The notes: generated from the letters alone by a model not told the origin. Positions 7,946 to 14,048 are shown, counted from the stretch's first letter. The stretch: DNA of 14,048 nt from an uncultured Saprospiraceae bacterium (GCA_938002705.1 CALLAG010000107.1:1-14048); one strand, 5' to 3'. Numbers and translations are program-made.

Positions 7946-8053
7946 TAAGTATTAATGAAGAATAAAAAAACTTGCTTATAAGATAGGACTGAATTCTGGT
8001 GTACTGTCTGAAACAGAAATATAAACTTAACCAGAAGAAGCAAAATTGTAATT

Positions 8054-8083
8054 CAAAAATAGGGCTAATTATAGTAACCCAAA
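8054..8083 (-). promoter_or_regulatory. Putative promoter of the T9SS lipoprotein gene
   Basis: Read on the minus strand there is TTTG at 8083-8080, an 18-base spacer, and TATTTTTG at 8061-8054. This matches the Bacteroidota -33 TTTG and -7 TAnnTTTG pair at normal spacing. The predicted start near 8047 would leave a leader of about 100 bases before the GTG start. Confidence 0.55.
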
Positions 8084-8156
8084 GAATTTATTTCGTTAAG
8101 AAAAACATAAGCTATATGCTTTAATGGTTTTGGTCTATGTGTTCTTTTCTTTCTGG

Positions 8157-8220
8157 ACTGTAAAAATCTCAGGGGAATTGATCTCCTATCCAATAAAGAC
8201 TCATAACGTATGAGGACAGT
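8157..8220. repeat. Nested inverted repeats able to form a three-way junction
   Basis: The outer pair is ACTGT (8157-8161) with ACAGT (8216-8220). Inside are two hairpins: AGGGGA/TCTCCT (8171-8176 and 8182-8187, loop ATTGA, one G-U pair on the plus strand) and CTCATA/TATGAG (8200-8205 and 8209-8214, loop ACG, perfect). The G-U pair favours a plus-strand RNA; on the minus strand it becomes an A-C mismatch. Short stems in AT-rich DNA arise by chance, so this is only a candidate structured RNA or protein site. Confidence 0.35.
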
Positions 8221-8269
8221 AAGACGCTGCTTCATATATGTTAAAAAGCTATATATGGTAGATTTACAC

Positions 8270-8286
8270 TACCTATAAAGTAGGTA
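8270..8286. repeat. Short perfect inverted repeat TACCTA/TAGGTA
   Basis: A 6-bp stem (8270-8275 with 8281-8286) and a 5-base loop TAAAG lie about 40 bases beyond the symporter stop codon. It could end the minus-strand symporter transcript, but no T-run follows it in that direction. Read on the plus strand it is followed by a T-rich stretch at 8294-8298, although no plus-strand gene ends here. Confidence 0.3.
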
Positions 8287-8326
8287 TCTGTCCTTTTTGA
8301 TTACAAGAATAGTTATAGTATAAATG

Positions 8327-9640
8327 CTATTTTCCATAAGTGTCATCCCAGTTTTTGGGCTTAGGATCTTGCAGCTTACCTTCTGACTTAGCTACAAGCA
8401 TAGCTACGGTAGCGTCACCGGTAACATTGATAGTCGTTCTGAGCATATCCAGTGGTCTATCGACTGCAAAGATGAGTGCTAATCCGACCATCAATATCTC
8501 TCTGGGGACTTCTAATGCTTCGAGGATAGCTACAAGCATAACCATGCCAGCGCCTGGAACTGCTGCAGAGCCTATAGATGCAAGGGTGGCCGTAAGTACT
8601 ATAGATAGCTGCATTGTCATAGTCAGTTCATAATTCATCGCTTGGCAGATGAATACCGCTGCTACAGCCTGATAGAGGCTAGTTCCATCCATATTAATAG
8701 TTGCACCTACAGGTAGTACAAAGCTGCTTATCTCTTTATCTACTCCTAAGTGCTCTTCTACACGCTCCATCGTCACTGGAAGCGTTGCCGCAGAGGAGCT
8801 GGTAGAGAATGCAAGCAGTTGCGCAGGGCTTATCCCTTTAAGAAAGTAGCTTGGACTTTTGCCTACGACGAATACTATTACTAAAAGGTAGACAATGACC
8901 ATAGAAAGTAGGCCAAGTGCAACTGTAGCAGCATACCATGCTAAGGCTACAAAAACGTCTGGATTAGCAGTCTCTACGATCAGTGAGGCTAATAATGCGA
9001 ATACAGCATATGGTGCAGTCAGCATTATTAGATCTATCATTTTCATAATGACTTCGTTAAGACTGTCAAAGAAATCCTTGAGGGGCTTACGTGACTTTTC
9101 TTCCACTAAGAGTAAAGATATTCCGAATAGTATGACGAAAAATATAACCTGTAGCATATTCCTATTATTAGAAGCTGCTGAGAAGATATTGTCAGGAACC
9201 ATATCTTCTATAAACTTAAGCGGCCCTAATGTTTTTTGCGATTCTGCTGTGGCTATTCTTTTTCCAGCATCAGTATTGTAAGCAGCACTGAGTTGCTCCA
9301 CCGTTTCTGCACTTATACTATTACCTGGTTGTACGACATTTACAAATACAAGACCTATAGTTATCGCTATGATCGTTGTAACGATATAGATGCTTATTGT
9401 CTTGAGGCCTATCTTGGAGAATTTAGCGATGTCTTTGAGGTCTGAGATGCCTTTTATCAGACTGGCGATAATGAGAGGTATCGCTATTAGCTTTAATAAC
9501 TTTATGAATATAGTCCCTAATGGCTTTATCCAATTGACGATGAAGGTTTTACCTCCATCAAACTGGCTGAAGAGTAATCCAGCTGCGATACCTAAAAGCA
9601 TTCCTAATAATATCTGCCAGTGTAAAGCCAATTTTTTCAT
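8327..9640 (-). CDS. gltP: Dicarboxylate/amino acid:cation symporter (glutamate/aspartate type)
   Basis: A 437-residue inner-membrane transporter of the DAACS/SLC1 family, normal in length. The transport core is complete: hairpin 1 has STSSSAATLP (279-288), TM7 has NMDGT (316-320), hairpin 2 has AVPGAG (360-365), and TM8 has D394-RPLD398-ML-R401-TTI-N405-VTG-D409. These TM8 residues line up with GltPh D390, D394, R397, N401 and D405. The arginine at R401 is the one that contacts the side-chain carboxylate of the substrate, which favours glutamate/aspartate over neutral amino acids. DctA-type C4-dicarboxylate carriers have a different TM8 pattern. The coupling ion is Na+ or H+ and is not decided here. 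The region between TM4 and TM5 has an extra hydrophilic insert (about 106-150), as is common in bacterial forms. It is transcribed alone, divergently from the toxin-antitoxin operon. The symbol is by family; gltT would be an equal choice. Confidence 0.85.
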   Translation of the reverse strand: MKKLALHWQILLGMLLGIAAGLLFSQFDGGKTFIVNWIKPLGTIFIKLLKLIAIPLIIASLIKGISDLKDIAKFSKIGLKTISIYIVTTIIAITIGLVFVNVVQPGNSISAETVEQLSAAYNTDAGKRIATAESQKTLGPLKFIEDMVPDNIFSAASNNRNMLQVIFFVILFGISLLLVEEKSRKPLKDFFDSLNEVIMKMIDLIMLTAPYAVFALLASLIVETANPDVFVALAWYAATVALGLLSMVIVYLLVIVFVVGKSPSYFLKGISPAQLLAFSTSSSAATLPVTMERVEEHLGVDKEISSFVLPVGATINMDGTSLYQAVAAVFICQAMNYELTMTMQLSIVLTATLASIGSAAVPGAGMVMLVAILEALEVPREILMVGLALIFAVDRPLDMLRTTINVTGDATVAMLVAKSEGKLQDPKPKNWDDTYGK

Positions 9641-9683
9641 CTAAAATAGATTGTGTATAAGTCTAAAATCAATTTATCAGTTG

Positions 9684-9691
9684 GAAAGATA
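9684..9691 (-). promoter_or_regulatory. Weak -7-like element before the symporter gene
   Basis: On the minus strand this reads TATCTTTC, one base from TAnnTTTG, and lies about 45 bases before the ATG. No -33 TTG is found at the right distance, so this is a weak call. Confidence 0.3.
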
Positions 9692-9773
9692 AGCATATTG
9701 TGATCTTTTCTTACTTGGTTTTTACAATACATGAATTTTTCTGATAACTGGGAAAGCACTAATGCCTATATAG

Positions 9774-9797
9774 AATGAAGTATAGCTCATACTCATT
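9774..9797. repeat. Bulged inverted repeat upstream of the toxin-antitoxin operon
   Basis: AATG-a-AGTAT (9774-9783, with a single A bulge) pairs with ATACT-CATT (9789-9797) around the loop AGCTC, giving 9 base pairs. It lies in the 247-base divergent region, about 90 bases before the antitoxin start. It is a possible repressor site or mRNA hairpin; no T-run follows it, so it is not a typical terminator. Confidence 0.3.
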
Positions 9798-9838
9798 TAT
9801 AAGAACTTGATAATTTTTGAGAAAAAATGACTTGTAAG

Positions 9839-9872
9839 TTGTAATATCGTATTAATTGACGTATTTTTATCG
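9839..9872 (+). promoter_or_regulatory. Putative promoter/operator of the Xre-RES operon
   Basis: TTG (9839-9841), a 20-base spacer and TATTTTTA (9862-9869) give a near-consensus Bacteroidota promoter with one mismatch in the -7 box. The same stretch has two direct repeats: CGTATT at 9848-9853 and 9860-9865 (12 bases apart, about one helical turn) and TATCG at 9845-9849 and 9868-9872 (23 bases apart). Repeats overlapping the promoter fit autoregulation by the antitoxin, which is usual for this family, but binding is inferred. Confidence 0.35.
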
Positions 9873-9887
9873 GACAAATGACACGCT

Positions 9888-10364
9888 ATGACTTATTCTA
9901 ATCTAAAAGAAGATAACATACAGAGCTTTCTTAATGAGCCATTGGCTATGTATAATTATACACCTTCACTGAGTTTTATTGACTTGCTTAATGATAAGTT
10001 TAAGCTTGTTGAGATCATACAAGAGGGTATTTCTTTTGGCTTGTTTGAGAAGATAAGATCTATATTCCCTTTTACTATGCAGGACTGGTCTACTTATCTT
10101 GATATATCACTTAAGTCTCTTCAGAGGTATAGTCACGATAAGAGAAGTTTTAAGCCTATTCATTCTGAGAAGATCATAGAGCTTGCTGAGGTGATGGCCT
10201 ACGGTATAGAGGTTTTTGAGGATGTAGATAAGCTTAAGTTATGGTTGGGTACTCCATCATTAGCACTTGGGCATAAGAAGCCTTTAGATCTTATTAAGAA
10301 TTCCTACGGCAAGGAGCTGGTTATGAGGGAGTTAGTAGCATTAGAGTATGGTATATTTGCTTAG
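9888..10364 (+). CDS. Antitoxin of the Xre/MbcA/ParS family (DUF2384-type)
   Basis: 158 residues. After a variable N-terminal part (1-50), residues 50-105 form a helix-rich region with a helix-turn-helix-like segment: FPFTMQDWSTYLDISLKSLQ (60-79), then RYSHDKRSFKP (80-90) and SEKIIELAEVM (93-103). The ending LWLGTPSLALGHKKPLDLI (118-136) followed by G-x-ELVMRELVALEYGIFA is the signature of the MbcA/ParS/Xre antitoxin toxin-binding domain, in which the C-terminal helix and tail block the toxin's active site. It should bind and neutralise the RES toxin encoded 5 bases downstream, and as a DNA-binding protein it probably represses its own promoter. Start ATG 9888 is in a weak context; a second ATG at 9878 is out of frame and gives only 7 codons. 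The operon order, antitoxin first, is standard. Confidence 0.85.
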   Translation: MTYSNLKEDNIQSFLNEPLAMYNYTPSLSFIDLLNDKFKLVEIIQEGISFGLFEKIRSIFPFTMQDWSTYLDISLKSLQRYSHDKRSFKPIHSEKIIELAEVMAYGIEVFEDVDKLKLWLGTPSLALGHKKPLDLIKNSYGKELVMRELVALEYGIFA

Positions 10365-10369
10365 GTAGT

Positions 10370-10819
10370 ATGATTGTATATCGACTCACAAAAGAAAAAT
10401 ATAAAGATATCTTGTCTGGAAAAGGCGCTTCTATAAGAGGTGGTAGATGGAATAGTTCAGGCATAGAACTCATATATGCGGCTTCAAATCGAGCACTCGC
10501 AATGAGTGAAGTTGCTGTGCATATCACATTCCAAATGATGCCTAATCAATATTGGATCATAGAAATAGAAATACCTGATAATATTGTAATCAACTCATGC
10601 GGAGAACTGCCTTCTGATTGGAATTCTTTTCCATATAATGATGCTACAAGAAAAATCGGTGATAGCCTGGTCCATGAAAATAAATATTTGGCTTTGAAAG
10701 TGCCTTCTGCGGTCGTCCAGAAAGAATGGAACGTACTGATCAATCCATTTCATAGGGATTTCAAACAAGTAAAAATTCTAAACACCGAGCCCTTCCAATT
10801 AGACCGAAGACTTTTTTAA
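10370..10819 (+). CDS. RES-domain toxin (NAD+-degrading family)
   Basis: 149 residues, normal for a compact RES toxin. It shows the family pattern: YRLT (4-7), G-x-SIRGGRWN (19-28, with R26), YAASNRALAMSE (36-47, with Y36 and E47), and VPSAV (111-115, with S113), followed by NVLINPFH (121-128). R26, E47 and S113 are the likely R-E-S residues that give the family its name, and all are present, so the toxin looks intact. Characterised members (MbcT, Xre-RES of Pseudomonas) are ADP-ribosyltransferase-fold enzymes that deplete NAD+ and stop growth or kill the cell; the same activity is inferred here. It is paired with the antitoxin 5 bases upstream. Its stop TAA (10817-10819) directly abuts the stop of the convergent mnmD gene, so there is no room for a terminator between them. 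Confidence 0.88.
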   Translation: MIVYRLTKEKYKDILSGKGASIRGGRWNSSGIELIYAASNRALAMSEVAVHITFQMMPNQYWIIEIEIPDNIVINSCGELPSDWNSFPYNDATRKIGDSLVHENKYLALKVPSAVVQKEWNVLINPFHRDFKQVKILNTEPFQLDRRLF

Positions 10820-11494
10820 TTATATCCTTTTTACTGCTCTTACCATTTCTCTTTTCTTATTAGGACCATTAAGCATTTCGAGTTTATAACCCAATGATCT
10901 AAGAAGACGCTTAAAAGCACCTTTGGCACAGTAGGTAACTAAGCTGCCTTCAGGGTTAAGAGCCTCATATAAGGTGGAGTGAATGTCAGCTTCCCAAAGT
11001 TCTGGCTGGCAAGTCGGTGCAAATGCATCATAATAGATAATGTCCAAAGCTTGGTCAAAACTAAAATCTTGAATAGCAATCTGATGTTTTTCAAATGTGA
11101 AATGCTTGCTGAACTCAACTTTATCACTCCAAGAACAAGTGTGTAATTGTCTAAACTTCCCAGAATCAACTTCATTGACCTCGGTATAATAGTTAAGAGC
11201 AGCAGCCTGTGATATAGTAATAGGATCAGTCTCTACAGAGATGTAATGTACATTGATATCTAATTTCTCAGCTTCAAGCATTGTCAAATATGCATTCAAG
11301 CCAGTGCCAAGACCCATCTCAAATATCGTGATAGATCTACAGCCTTTGCGATATTGATTATACAAGCCAGCTGATATGAATACATGTATAGATTCTTCTA
11401 TAGCTCCATAGATAGAGTGGTAGTGAGCATTGTACTTGTCACTGTATATGGTATGTGAACCATCTTGAGACAGCATGAGCTTAGAAGGTTCCAA
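10820..11494 (-). CDS. mnmD: MnmD, SAM-dependent tRNA 5-aminomethyl-2-thiouridine methyltransferase (stand-alone MnmC methylase domain)
   Basis: 224 residues matching stand-alone MnmD, which carries only the methyltransferase half of MnmC. Motifs are DGSHTIYS (11-18), NAHYHSIYGAIEESIHVFI (22-40), the SAM-binding FEMGLGTGLNA (58-68), an acidic end of strand 2 (E88), YYDAFAP (154-160), PELWE (164-168), and a C-terminal GPNKKREMVRA (210-220). It catalyses the last methylation to mnm5(s2)U at the wobble position of tRNAs for Lys, Glu, Gln and others. The FAD-dependent oxidase half of fused MnmC is absent, as usual for MnmD. Start choice is uncertain: this extent uses TTG at 11494, since an in-frame stop lies 24 bases further upstream and the next ATG (11476, residue 7) would leave only four residues before DGSH. 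Family members usually have about 9-10. It lies 27 bases downstream of a small lipoprotein gene on the same strand. Confidence 0.85.
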   Translation of the reverse strand: MEPSKLMLSQDGSHTIYSDKYNAHYHSIYGAIEESIHVFISAGLYNQYRKGCRSITIFEMGLGTGLNAYLTMLEAEKLDINVHYISVETDPITISQAAALNYYTEVNEVDSGKFRQLHTCSWSDKVEFSKHFTFEKHQIAIQDFSFDQALDIIYYDAFAPTCQPELWEADIHSTLYEALNPEGSLVTYCAKGAFKRLLRSLGYKLEMLNGPNKKREMVRAVKRI

Positions 11495-11521
11495 AGAAAA
11501 TATGTTGTTGTAATTTTATCC

Positions 11522-11665
11522 TTAGAATAGATTAACACAGATCGTCGGTAACACCTTGAAGTTGTTAGGACAACCTACACCTTTCTTGGCGCAAGAACTA
11601 AATACAGTCATAACTATAAGTAAAGTGAATACTTTAGCTATGTTTCTTAAGTAATTTTTTTTCAT
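11522..11665 (-). CDS. Small lipoprotein, 47 residues, with GCP motif
   Basis: MKKNYLRN, a hydrophobic core (11-22) and the lipobox FSSC (22-25) form a lipoprotein signal peptide, so the mature peptide is about 23 residues starting at C25. It contains KKGVGCPNN (27-35) and ends in a third cysteine (C43) and aromatic/hydrophobic residues. Very short lipoproteins of the form C-x-KG-x-GCP occur widely in Bacteroidota, to my knowledge without a known function. The start at 11665 was chosen over an upstream non-ATG start at 11719. The longer version would hide the signal peptide behind an 18-residue extension, and its start would lie upstream of the -7 box at 11705-11712. It is probably co-transcribed with mnmD, 27 bases downstream. 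A membrane anchor role is all that can be said. Confidence 0.65.
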   Translation of the reverse strand: MKKNYLRNIAKVFTLLIVMTVFSSCAKKGVGCPNNFKVLPTICVNLF

Positions 11666-11704
11666 AATAAATTCCATTTTCATTTTATCCAACGAAACGA
11701 AGTA

Positions 11705-11712
11705 CAAATATA
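11705..11712 (-). promoter_or_regulatory. -7 promoter element (TATATTTG) for the lipoprotein-mnmD unit
   Basis: A perfect TAnnTTTG on the minus strand, 39 bases before the lipoprotein ATG. The predicted transcript start is near 11698, giving a leader of about 33 bases. No clear -33 TTG is present upstream. It lies in the 81-base divergent region shared with mpl. Confidence 0.45.
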
Positions 11713-11746
11713 TTACCAATATTTATACATTGCTAAAAATATACAT

Positions 11747-13111
11747 GTGACAAGAACAAGAAATAAGAGGTATCATCTCATCGCTATAGGTGGAGCAGTG
11801 ATGCATAATGTCGCTATAGACCTCAAAGATATGGGACATACCGTGACGGGATCAGATGATGAGATCTATGAGCCTTCGAGATCAAGACTCAATGAATACG
11901 GGCTATTGCCTTCAGTTATAGGTTGGAATGCTGACAACATAGATGACACCATAGACGCTGTAATCTTAGGTAAGCATGCTCGTAGTGATAACCCAGAACT
12001 AGCTAAAGCAATCGAGTTAGGCATACCGATATTTTCTTTTCCAGAGTTTGTCAAAAATGCAACAACGGCGACAATTAGAGTTTGTGTAGCAGGTAGCCAT
12101 GGCAAGACATCGACAACATCGATGATAATGCATGTGCTGAAGGATCACAATATCGATTTTGATTATCTCGTAGGAGCTAATATAGCGGGATTCGATAAGA
12201 TGGTAAGACTATCAGGAGCTGATATTATAGTGGTGGAAGCTGACGAGTACCCCAGTTCTTGTATAGATAATAGGGCTAAGATGCTGCATTATGATCCTAC
12301 GATATCTATAATTACTGGTATTGCTTGGGATCACGTCAATATCTATAAGACTTATGACGATTATAAGAATGTATTCAGAGAGTATGTCGGTGCTATGAAC
12401 GGTAATACTATAGTCTACTTCGATCAGTCAGACGAGGACTTGTTTGAGATGATGACACATGAGGTATTCGAGACTAAGAGACATGGTTATCTTCCATATT
12501 CATCAGATAAGAAAGGACGATTATTATTCAATGATAAAGTGTATCCGATAGAAATATTCGGAAGGCATAATCTACTAAATCTCCAGGCGGCCCAGCTGGT
12601 CTGTGCAGAATTAGGTGTAGCTGAGCATGATTTTCTTGTATCTATGGAGCATTTCGCTGGGGCGGCTAAGAGACTAGAGCTTATACATGATTCAGAATCG
12701 CTAAAAATGTATAAAGACTTTGCACATGCACCTTCTAAGTGCAGGGCAACAGTGCAGGCTATACGTAATAAGTACCCTGACAGTAAGATTAGGGCAGTTA
12801 TGGAATTACATACATTCAGTAGCTTAACGCCTGAGTTTATTGAACATTATAATGGGGCTATGGACGGAATCGACCATGCGGCTGTGTTCTATGATCCTCA
12901 CGCTGTAAGTATGAAAAAAATGGAAGCTTTAGATAAAGAGACTGTTCGTACAGCTTTTGGTACAGAAGGACTTGTTGTATTTGATGATAAAGAAAGTCTC
13001 CAAAAATTTATGGATAATAGCCGATCTGATGGCGATGACGTAATATTGTTGATGAGTTCAGGTAATTTAGGTGGCTTTGACCTCAATCTATTCTTAGAAT
13101 CGTTGAAATAG
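11747..13111 (+). CDS. mpl: Mpl, UDP-N-acetylmuramate:L-Ala-gamma-D-Glu-meso-DAP ligase
   Basis: 454 residues, the normal length for this Mur-ligase branch. The N-terminal UDP-binding domain starts with HLIAIGGAVMHNVAIDL (10-26). The ATP-binding P-loop is AGSHGKTSTT (115-124). The central domain has EADEYPSS (164-171), an AWDHVNIY segment (194-201) and GRHNLLN (272-278). The C-terminal domain has FAGAAKRLE (303-311) and YKDFAHAPSK (322-331), followed by ELHTFSSL (353-360) and SSGNLGG (437-443). Mpl ties a recycled murein tripeptide back onto UDP-MurNAc in the cytosol, feeding wall synthesis. The D-F-A-H-x-P motif has alanine where E. coli-type enzymes have a second histidine; I recall small residues here in other Bacteroidota copies. 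The start is GTG 11747: the only nearby ATG (11745) runs straight into a stop in another frame and the upstream frame has no ATG. Divergent from the lipoprotein-mnmD unit. Confidence 0.88.
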   Translation: MTRTRNKRYHLIAIGGAVMHNVAIDLKDMGHTVTGSDDEIYEPSRSRLNEYGLLPSVIGWNADNIDDTIDAVILGKHARSDNPELAKAIELGIPIFSFPEFVKNATTATIRVCVAGSHGKTSTTSMIMHVLKDHNIDFDYLVGANIAGFDKMVRLSGADIIVVEADEYPSSCIDNRAKMLHYDPTISIITGIAWDHVNIYKTYDDYKNVFREYVGAMNGNTIVYFDQSDEDLFEMMTHEVFETKRHGYLPYSSDKKGRLLFNDKVYPIEIFGRHNLLNLQAAQLVCAELGVAEHDFLVSMEHFAGAAKRLELIHDSESLKMYKDFAHAPSKCRATVQAIRNKYPDSKIRAVMELHTFSSLTPEFIEHYNGAMDGIDHAAVFYDPHAVSMKKMEALDKETVRTAFGTEGLVVFDDKESLQKFMDNSRSDGDDVILLMSSGNLGGFDLNLFLESLK

Positions 13112-13114
13112 CCT

Positions 13115-13122
13115 TATCTTTG
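13115..13122 (+). promoter_or_regulatory. -7 promoter element (TATCTTTG) of pdhB
   Basis: A perfect TAnnTTTG starts 4 bases after the mpl stop and ends 23 bases before the pdhB ATG. Its -33 region therefore lies in the end of mpl, where no exact TTG at normal spacing is seen. The leader would be about 17 bases. It shows that pdhB can be transcribed independently of mpl. Confidence 0.6.
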
Positions 13123-13145
13123 CACAGAATTTAACAAAGAAGAAA

Positions 13146-14048
13146 ATGTCAAGAGTAATTACGCTAAGGGATGCCTTAAGAGAAGCAATGTCAGAAGAGA
13201 TGAGAAGAGACGAGTCCGTCTTTCTTATGGGTGAAGAGGTAGCTCAGTATAATGGAGCTTACAAGGTCAGTAAAGGTATGCTGGATGAGTTCGGAGAAAA
13301 AAGAGTTATTGATACTCCGATTGCAGAATTAGGATTCGCAGGGATAGGTGTAGGAGCTGCTATTAATGGCTTGAGACCTATTATTGAGTTTATGACTTGG
13401 AATTTTGCTGTATTGGCATTTGATCAGATTGTAAATAATGCAGCTAAGACGCTTTCTCAATCAGCAGGTATATATAAGTGTCCAATTGTATTTAGAGGAC
13501 CTACAGGCTCTGCTGGACAATTAGCACAGCAACACTCTCAGACCTTCGAAAGTTGGATGGCTAATGTTCCTGGACTTAAAGTAGTATCTATCATAGATCC
13601 ATATGATGCTAAAGGACTAATGAAATCTGCAATTAGAGATGATGATCCGATTTGTTTTATGGAGTCAGAGATGCTCTATGGACATAAAGGAGAAGTGCCA
13701 GAAGAAGAATATCTTGTACCTATAGGAAAAGCAAAAGTAAGAAGAGAAGGTAGTGACGTTACTATCGTATCTTATAATAAAATGATACTTGTAGCCTTAG
13801 AGGCGGCAGCAGAATTAGCTAAAGACGGTATCTCAGCAGAAGTCATAGATCTCAGAACCATAAGACCTCTGGATCATCAGACGCTTGTAGATTCTGTCAA
13901 GAAAACGAACAGAATTGTTGTCGTAGATGAGTGCTGGCCATTCGCAGGAGTCTCTGCAGAAGTCGCTTATGAGATTCAGAAATATGCTTTCGATTATCTC
14001 GATGCTCCAGTAACAAGAGTTAATAGTGCAGATACCTCATTGGCTTAT
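13146..14048 (+). CDS. pdhB: Pyruvate dehydrogenase E1 component, beta subunit (3' end cut off)
   Basis: 301 codons are visible and the frame is still open at the right edge; family members are about 325 residues, so only a short tail is missing. It starts SRVITLRDALREAMSEEMRRD, followed by MGEEVAQYNGAYKVSKG (28-44). Then come TPIAELGFAGIGVGAA (57-72) with the conserved catalytic-site E61, GPTGSAGQLAQQHSQ (118-132) with H130, DPYDAKGLMKSAI (151-163), IDLRTIRPLD (234-243) and VDECWPFAGV (260-269). With E1-alpha, E2 and E3 it converts pyruvate to acetyl-CoA using thiamine diphosphate; the beta subunit holds part of the cofactor pocket and the E2 contact. The E1-alpha gene is not adjacent upstream, so the two are encoded apart, as in many Bacteroidota. 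A branched-chain 2-oxoacid E1-beta is the alternative, but the motif wording is closer to PdhB. A perfect -7 box precedes it. Confidence 0.9.
   Translation, partial: MSRVITLRDALREAMSEEMRRDESVFLMGEEVAQYNGAYKVSKGMLDEFGEKRVIDTPIAELGFAGIGVGAAINGLRPIIEFMTWNFAVLAFDQIVNNAAKTLSQSAGIYKCPIVFRGPTGSAGQLAQQHSQTFESWMANVPGLKVVSIIDPYDAKGLMKSAIRDDDPICFMESEMLYGHKGEVPEEEYLVPIGKAKVRREGSDVTIVSYNKMILVALEAAAELAKDGISAEVIDLRTIRPLDHQTLVDSVKKTNRIVVVDECWPFAGVSAEVAYEIQKYAFDYLDAPVTRVNSADTSLAY

Larger units (their letters stand above)
7946..8326. other. Gene-free stretch of 381 bases with promoter and inverted repeats
   Basis: This stretch separates two minus-strand genes. It holds the minus-strand promoter at 8054-8083, a cluster of inverted repeats at 8157-8220, a CATATAT/ATATATG pair (8233-8239 and 8251-8257), and a small hairpin at 8270-8286. 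No convincing gene is seen. A plus-strand open frame of 29 codons (8124-8213) exists but has no promoter or family signal. No T-run terminator of normal strength was found after the symporter gene. Confidence 0.6.

Noticed and set aside
8124..8213. A plus-strand 29-codon open frame, hydrophobic at its start, in the long intergenic stretch.
   Set aside because: No -7 box, no recognisable family and a length common by chance in AT-rich sequence; its end lies inside the hairpin cluster.
8270..8286. TACCTA/TAGGTA hairpin as an intrinsic terminator of the symporter gene.
   Set aside because: On the minus strand no T-run follows it; kept only as an inverted repeat.
9878..9901. A 7-codon open frame starting 10 bases before the antitoxin ATG and overlapping it in another frame.
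   Set aside because: It could be a leader peptide, but so short a frame is expected by chance and has no regulatory codon pattern.
11522..11719. A longer 65-residue version of the small lipoprotein starting at 11719.
   Set aside because: It begins at a TTG codon, lies upstream of the -7 box and puts 18 residues before the signal peptide; the ATG at 11665 gives a normal lipoprotein.
1..14048. Search by eye for tRNA, rRNA, CRISPR repeats, transposases, integrases and attachment-site repeats.
   Set aside because: None was recognised on either strand; the toxin-antitoxin operon has no visible flanking repeats.

Overview
The window looks like a chromosomal segment of a Bacteroidota bacterium. 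Four things point there: AT-rich sequence; TAnnTTTG -7 boxes (perfect before the GT2 gene and pdhB, and on the minus strand before the large secreted protein and the small lipoprotein); almost no Shine-Dalgarno sites; and a large protein with a type IX secretion (T9SS) C-terminal sorting domain. I see no rRNA, tRNA, CRISPR array, insertion sequence or phage gene. Most of it reads as ordinary chromosome carrying one small accessory module.

Bases 1-4852 (plus strand) appear to be a cell-surface or glycan block: the C-terminal end of a PAPS-type sulfotransferase, two tightly coupled genes that together resemble one large polytopic GT-C glycosyltransferase, a VanZ-like membrane protein, and, behind its own promoter, a GT2 glycosyltransferase of the polyprenyl-phosphate mannosyl/glucosyl type. 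The GT-C pair is the most unusual part. The break lies in a purine tract where stop and start overlap (TAATG), and a -1 slip there would join the two frames without a stop.

Bases 4872-7945 (minus strand) hold a two-gene unit: an 848-residue secreted beta-propeller with both a lipobox-like signal peptide and a T9SS sorting domain, overlapping by 4 bases (ATGA) a cytosolic conserved protein of unknown function. A gene-free stretch of 381 bases (7946-8326) follows, with a good minus-strand promoter and several inverted repeats. Then comes a sodium/proton-coupled glutamate/aspartate-type symporter (8327-9640, minus).

Bases 9888-10819 (plus) are a complete Xre/MbcA/ParS-RES toxin-antitoxin operon. 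The toxin stop codon directly abuts the stop codon of the convergent mnmD gene (tRNA wobble-uridine modification), with no base between them. A 47-residue lipoprotein gene lies just upstream of mnmD in the same direction. Divergent from it is mpl (muropeptide ligase for cell-wall recycling), followed by pdhB (pyruvate dehydrogenase E1 beta), which runs off the right end.

The strongest candidates for something not routinely described are the split GT-C pair with its possible frameshift joint, the lipoprotein/T9SS double-signal protein coupled to an uncharacterised cytosolic family, and the zero-gap toxin/mnmD convergence. None was checked by database search or folding software. Family names come from motif recognition in the translated sequence.
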